A DNA stretch of 64,000 nt. It comes from Sipunculus nudus (Eukaryota > Annelida > Sipuncula > Golfingiida > Sipunculidae). The DNA is taken from the NCBI GenBank assembly GCA_026874595.1, contig CM049321.1, forward strand, positions 17,124,479 through 17,188,478. The letters run 5' to 3'. Below are positions 57,908 to 64,000 of this stretch, in pieces. Positions within the stretch are counted from its first letter, which is position 1. The number at the start of each line of letters is the position of its first letter. The translations under genes and the position numbers were made by a program. The notes beneath the pieces were generated by a model. That model searched no databases, was not told the DNA's origin, and worked only from the letters and a program-made list of their open reading frames with translations.

Positions 57908-60900
57908 AAAACGAACAGACACACTGCAAGAGAAAAAAGACACAAATATTAACATATAAATAGAGATAAAGTAAACACACAGAGATACTTTTCTATGGAG
58001 ACAGATATAAATAATGATATGCATATAAGCATGAGACAGATACAGAGAAAAGCGAACAGAGAAAGAGATAAAGAAGCCTCAAAGATAAACATACAGAGAA
58101 AGAACGAAATATTGACATAGATGTAAACGGAGAAACGAATCGACAAATATGAAATTCAACAAAAGAAGTGGTCGTCAAGGAAAATGGTGCAAGTTTCCGT
58201 ATCCGGTTTAGGATAAACTTTTAAATAATTTTGGCACTAATGATGATTGGATTTGTAATCAAGCATTAGTGACGTTAAACTCTTGTGTTTAGCAATAAAC
58301 ATTGCTCATGTAACATTATTACAAAATTAAAAAAAAAGTTTAACTGAACTGCACAGGGAAGGAACTATAGATGCAAACATTACTACTTTCCAGTTATCTA
58401 GGAGATTTATTCAGATTTCTCCATTTTTTATCCGTTGCAATTATTGTTTTCTTGACCTCAAACATGTCGCAACATGGATTTTATATGTCAGATCTACTTT
58501 GGGATTTTAAATTTGAAACATTGCAAATGTTTGGCATTTTGTTTGATCGAAATGATGAATAAGTGATAAATCGGCGTCTTAATGCCATGTGGGATCGTAC
58601 AAAGAGAAACGTTCTTTTGGTATCGAAGGGAAATAATTCAACATGACATCGATACATCCTAAAATCCGAGGCAAAAACAAATATCGCCTTTGATGTCTTC
58701 TTTCTCAATAACTCAGACAAAACTCAAGGGAGTTCAACGAGTACTCTGAAATATGGATGATAGCGTTACAGGCCTCGCATCCGCTCATATAAAATACTGA
58801 ACATTTGTAAACGGCAGTCCAGGGAGTTTTGCTTGATATTAGCGACCTTGTCTTAATACGTCGTACGATTCTCTTAATAAATAACTTTGACATCAAAGGC
58901 GATACCAACGCATATTTCATGAAATAAAGTCTTGATTCATTTATTGTGCCAAATTTAAAGCCGTTTCATATCAGGCAGAAGAAACATATGTTCAGGTGAA
59001 ACAGAAGAATAATTTTGGAGATTTTCCCAAACGTATGAAGGTAACAACGTTTGTACTCGGCATTGCTGTATTATCATAGGTCAGCGATGGGTGGACATGA
59101 CTGCTAGATAAAACAAAGTTGTTAGTTATACTGCTAGTTTGACTGTCGATAACTATATGACCATATGGATGAGCACTTGACGTACTGTGTCGTATTGTGA
59201 AGTTCTAGTACCAAGGTTAATCAAAGACTACTAGGAATATTTTCTAAAATCACTTTGTCTTAATATATCGGGTAATTTCCATTACGGTATCGCTTGGTCA
59301 GCAGGGTTTGAGGTGCCGGAGCATTTCAAAATGATAACTTTAATAGGAAGTCGATTGTAATACAAGCTTGAAATGATTTCAAAATATATTTAGTTAAAGT
59401 ACTCGTCTTCTTTCATATTTGTCATTATAATAATACTAATAATGATACATAGTAGTAATGATTTATATAAAAAAAATACATATACCTGTGTCCGGAGCAC
59501 TGACACACAGATTAACACGCAGCTTATTCTCTATATGTATCACGTATCTCACCTATAGAGTAGTGTTACACATGTTACAGCAGAAATAGGTTGACCGACT
59601 CTTAGTCACTTCCAGAAAAAAAAACAGTGTTCCCTGATCCAAGGCCTAACCTTCTAAACAAATTGAATGGGAATTCGTTGGGAATACAATATATAAGAAA
59701 GTAGATCCATAGCAGATTGAATCCGTCCACCGAGATATATAAACACTGATTCCTTAACCAATGACCATCCATCATGAACATGTCCCACAGAATCACACAG
59801 AAATCGTACCAATCAGCGATTTACCCATGTGACAACCGAACTTTAGTGTGGACATCCGGACTTTAGTGTGTACCCAAATTGGCAACCTCAATGCGCGGTT
59901 TCGAGAAACTGGGATAGAGAAACCTTTTGTTATGCGTTAAGGGCAGGGATATGACATAAAATACTCCAGGAATAGAGTCAAAAGATGAATTGTCATTAAT
60001 AAGTTTATTTATTAACGAGAGGGGCGTCTTTGGACAAAGGTTAGAGCGGAATAACTTTTTTTTACCTCGCCAATTTCTCAAATTATAGTAGGATGCAAAT
60101 TTAGAAAAAATCATATATGGCTGGATCCATATTGGTCCACCATTTTGTGGACGTTATTATTAAACCGGTGAAATCAAGATAATCAAAATATCCCACAAAT
60201 GAATTTTCCGTTTTCATACAATGCCTACGCCAATTTGGTTATCGGCGATTTTGTAATAGTTGACATTTAAAAAATTGCCCGATACTTATCCTGGTCTACG
60301 TCAAGATAGAAAAATTGTCGGAAATAAACCCCATGATTTTTTTTGGAACGACAGAATCGGCTCAATATGCACCCGCTTCTATAGTTACAATTTATTTATT
60401 TTAATTCAATTTACTTTTTCAAATTTATTGAAACTAATTCAGATGTTGTTGAGCTATTGTGATAAATTTGGGATATTTGGGATATATTGCTATGGGATAA
60501 AAAAAAATAAGCAGGAAAAAGAAAACCTCGGACTTTTTTATCCCTTTATTCCTGAGAGCAAAGTTGTTTACGGCTAACGTGTATACTGTTTTTGCCACAC
60601 TGTTAGAATTCAATGTGGCTTGAAACCACTACTTCCAATACGACTTGACCCACATGACAAGCACTTTTAGAACTTGGAAGCAAACGGGGATTAGTTGCAA
60701 GAAACGGTTACTTTGTCTACGTGAAAAGCTTTGACTCTGCCATATTCACTGTGAAATACCACAGGAATTATTGAAAGACTACCGGTGCAATAAGAAAACT
60801 ATTGTGAACTTTGGACCGGCTCAGCAAGGATTTTTCCCAAATGGAAGAGGCATGTCTGAGGTTTTTGCCAAATATCTTCGTGTCAGATGTAATAGAGTGA

Positions 60901-63900
60901 TCTACTGTTCCTATACCATGTTCAGGTACTTATTCAATCTGATTTATCCTCCGATGCGTAAATCGGGGATTCCTGATGACACCAATGCAAAGTTTTGCAT
61001 TTTTGGCCATATAAAAATCGACATGAAAACCTTTTGTCTGCGAATGGTGAAGGCATACTGAACCGGTTGTTGTATTAACTGGCGCGTCTTTGCAGTTATT
61101 ACACTTCGATGTTTTCCTTTATATAGCAATGTGACATGCGTACAGCACTTTAATGCAGGTTTATACTCCAGCAGCATAACTGTTTTATTAATATATTGTT
61201 TTCTTATGAATGGTGTTCTTTCTATCACTTCTTAACCAGTAATTATTTCAGAAAGCTGCTATGGAAAAACTAAAACAGGTTGTCATTTTTTACTGGTAGC
61301 GCCATTTTAAAATTACACTTCTATTTTTAAAGAGAAAAATACACGATTAAAAACAACAGAATGGATAAACATCTGCAAAATTGGCGGACATATTGTTTCC
61401 GTGAATTGTGTGAATACGCCATCAGTTAATTAATTATTTCATTAATACACTTGAGCTAAAGCATATTGTGTCATTGGCACATTTTTGTAAAGGAGAGCTC
61501 CTTTTCCTTTATGGGACACCTTTCACGTGAATCAGAACAGATATTTATAAACATACTTACATTTTATCCGTCCTTCCCCAGTTCAGGGCCCCTTCGGCCG
61601 GGTCTGAGTCTTCTGGGACGGGTTTTGCATGGTCCAAGTTCAAATAGGCCCAGTTCACTGGCGTATTTTCATATAAAGGGCAATACAATGGACTTTCACG
61701 TAATAATGTCGGGGAAAATGGGAAAGATGATTTACACGATCCTTACCTGTGACAATTGAAGCCCGAGTTGGCACGACTGAGGCGGGACTCTCACGTCGAC
61801 GTGCAACCTTACATACGACAAGACAGCGGTGATTCAAGTATGATTAATAACAGTTTATTGAGGTGGTTTTGCGACGCTGGTTATCATGACAAATCGTAGC
61901 AAAATCGTCGAAAACCATTGCGAAGTCGAAGAAAAGTTCTCTCGTCTAACTAATTAGAATTAAACACGATTAATGACAATCAGGCACAAGACTGCCTCTC
62001 GATCAAGAACGATTTACTTACGATTATTGGAAACCTTGGTCTTTCCACTTCTATTTTAATCATTCCAAAATAATCTCCCGACCTACCGTAGATCGATCAT
62101 TCCGACTTACGGGATTTACGACTGCGCAACGAGCTTGATCCGACAAGCTCGATTTCCCTAAATAAAACTAAATCATATTCTAGTAGACTTTAAAGCGCTT
62201 TAGGTATGAAATCGGGAGAAATCATGATATAATGTTGGAATGTTGTTGATAAAGACTCACAATGGATATGTAATGGCATGCTGTAGAAAATGGTTAAGAC
62301 TATGGTGGAAAATCAATATGGTGGCAGGAACACATGAAAAATTATAGATCATTTCTAATTTCAATTGATAGATGTTGAAAACATTGTACACAAGGGTTAC
62401 AAAGTGTCCTAAGGAATCTGTGCCGTTATCATGTGCCCTCAAGAATATAAAACTGCAGTGGCGGATCCAGATTAGGGCGAGGGAGCGGGGCACACACACA
62501 CAGTGAATATTTCTATTAGAGAAATTTATGAACATATTTCTACATGTTGCATTCTTATGACATTTGCAGTATTTACATTTCTGATGGACATTTACAGTAA
62601 AAGAAGTCACCAGTTTACTTATAAAATTAATAATAAAAAAAAAACCAAAACACCAAAGAAACGATGGTAAAAGCGTGTGCCTATACCCTGCTCATATCTA
62701 TTTGAACTTTTAGAATAAACAGATTGATGTATACCCACAATTGATGCAGACATTTAAATTTTTATCACATTGAATTCCTTGCGATGATTTCTATCGTTTA
62801 CATGGAATTTTGTTCAGCTTTCTTAGATCTGACATCCTGCTTATAATATGAACAATAAGAAAAAAAAACTAATTTGATATCGAGCTTTTCTTCACTATGC
62901 CTTATCTTTGGGAAAATATAAACACTCTTGATTGATTTTAACTGATAAATATTTTATTATCTTTCAGTTAAACATAGTATACTGTGTACTTAAATGCAAA
63001 GTCTTTTGTTATGATTGCACAAAAACAGATGAAAATATTGCCTCGTGACAAATAACATGTAAAACGGACTGAAGTTGGAGATGCAGCATTCCGTGAGACC
63101 ACATTGTTGACCGTATTTGTGTTGAACAGGTTTGTTCTCGCGAATTGTGATGGGATAAACTTTTTGAAAACGTATAAAAAAATAAGTTTTACCAAGTTCA
63201 CCCACATCATCGATTTGTTAGTATTTATAATGGATCAAAAACGTATTTAAAAACGGTGCGTAAATATACATGAAAATACTCGTTTTATTATACTTTAATA
63301 TTTCAAATTCAGTCGAGGATGGCCACACAGAAGACATGTTTTTGACTACTTTACATGGTTTACATTGGCAATATTTAAGATAAAGGTTTTTTTCCAAACC
63401 GGCCATTTATATAATGAAATTTAAAATGAACTCCTGGCCTTAGCTAACAGTGTTTTACTCATGAAACATGAAAACCTCAGTTTAGACATTATTTATCATT
63501 CTAAAGCTTAGGTCCTAAGAACTAACTGACCAACTAAAACGAATAAGGGACCCATACACTCACAAATCCACCTTTTTTCGTGTAAAATATACAAATCAAC
63601 GACTGGCAACTAAACAAGCTGTCCAAACGTACGTGATACTGTAGAAATTGATACAAATGACAGAACCATTGTCCTAGCTTTGACTTTTTGACTATGCAAG
63701 AAAAAATGTTCAGCAATATTTCTGTAAGTAAAAACATTTACTATATCCATTGATATGAACAAACCCGTTTAACGAAACGAAGGACAAAGGTAAATATGCT
63801 AAAAATTGAAAAACACAGCAGTTCTCATATATTATCAACATCTTCCTCACGTTTATGATATACTCTTCAAAATTTTGGTCTGGGAGTTACTATTGGTACA

Positions 63901-64000
63901 TTTTCTCATTCGTGTCTAATAAATATTGAGCAGAACATCTATAAAATGTTTAATTTATTCAAACAGATGCCCAACGGAAAGTATTTGTAGACGTTCATAA
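57906..64000. other. Anonymous AT-rich sequence, no recognised gene
   Basis: I could support no gene, RNA gene or transposon over the last 6 kb. A 15-bp inverted pair (ATCGCCTTTGATGTC at about 58683 and GACATCAAAGGCGAT at about 58889) is the only structure noted. Frames at 60260-60577, 60771-61061 and 62257-62610 have no recognised motif. Confidence 0.4.

Noticed and set aside
57624-58178. Several long Ser/Leu/Cys-rich frames on the minus strand
   Set aside because: They come from (GA)n and (GACA)n repeats.
60260-61061. Frames of 105 and 96 codons as exons
   Set aside because: The composition is rich in Phe, Ile, Lys and Asn as expected by chance, and no motif or splice pattern could be supported.

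Overview
This window looks like gene-poor DNA from a metazoan nuclear genome, most likely a marine invertebrate and plausibly a mollusc such as a bivalve. That guess rests on its AT-rich background, many long (TA)n and (CA)n(TA)n microsatellites, tRNA-derived SINEs, short DNA transposons with inverted ends, and an invertebrate-type Ty3/gypsy element. It is an inference, because no host gene was recognised. I saw no convincing multi-exon host gene. Two short open frames (7859-8185 and 16883-17188, both minus strand) are the only weak candidates for host or unknown coding exons.

Layout. Positions 1-5990 hold a decayed Ty3/gypsy LTR retrotransposon on the minus strand. Its domain order is gag, protease, integrase, reverse transcriptase, RNase H, which is the Gmr1-like arrangement, and its gag has a SCAN-like capsid segment. 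From 6 to 39 kb there is mostly anonymous AT-rich sequence. It carries TTCGCGA-rich repeat modules (about 6.8 and 7.2 kb), a Penelope-like 3' end candidate (11.0 kb), trinucleotide arrays (12.9-14.2 kb), tRNA-like SINE heads (16.0-16.4, 21.6 and 31.3 kb), a GC-rich patch (17.3-17.7 kb), two MITEs (19.18-19.45 and 20.46-20.62 kb), an 877-bp foldback element (23.36-24.24 kb) and a possible C-rich inverted-repeat element (27.25-27.80 kb).

The most structured part is 39.3-54.9 kb. A segment of about 4.7 kb (39348-44006) recurs in direct orientation at 48478-54893. Both copies hold, in the same order, a foldback element, a 20-bp-type minisatellite split by a solo LTR of the same family as the 1-5990 element, and TTCGCGA repeat modules. 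The second copy alone has a CR1-group LINE fragment nested in the LTR and another insert of about 363 bp, so the order of events can be read. Between the copies lie a 340-bp tandem repeat (44.1-45.3 kb) and a minisatellite with higher-order structure (45.8-47.4 kb), in which 63-bp and 49-bp monomers follow an AAABAAB pattern of about 413 bp.

From 54.9 to 64 kb the sequence is again anonymous apart from microsatellites. The recognisable coding remnants are transposon-derived and broken by stops, frameshifts or deletions, so no working pathway is encoded here. The value of the window lies in the retroelement architecture, the nested insertion history and several unnamed repeat families.
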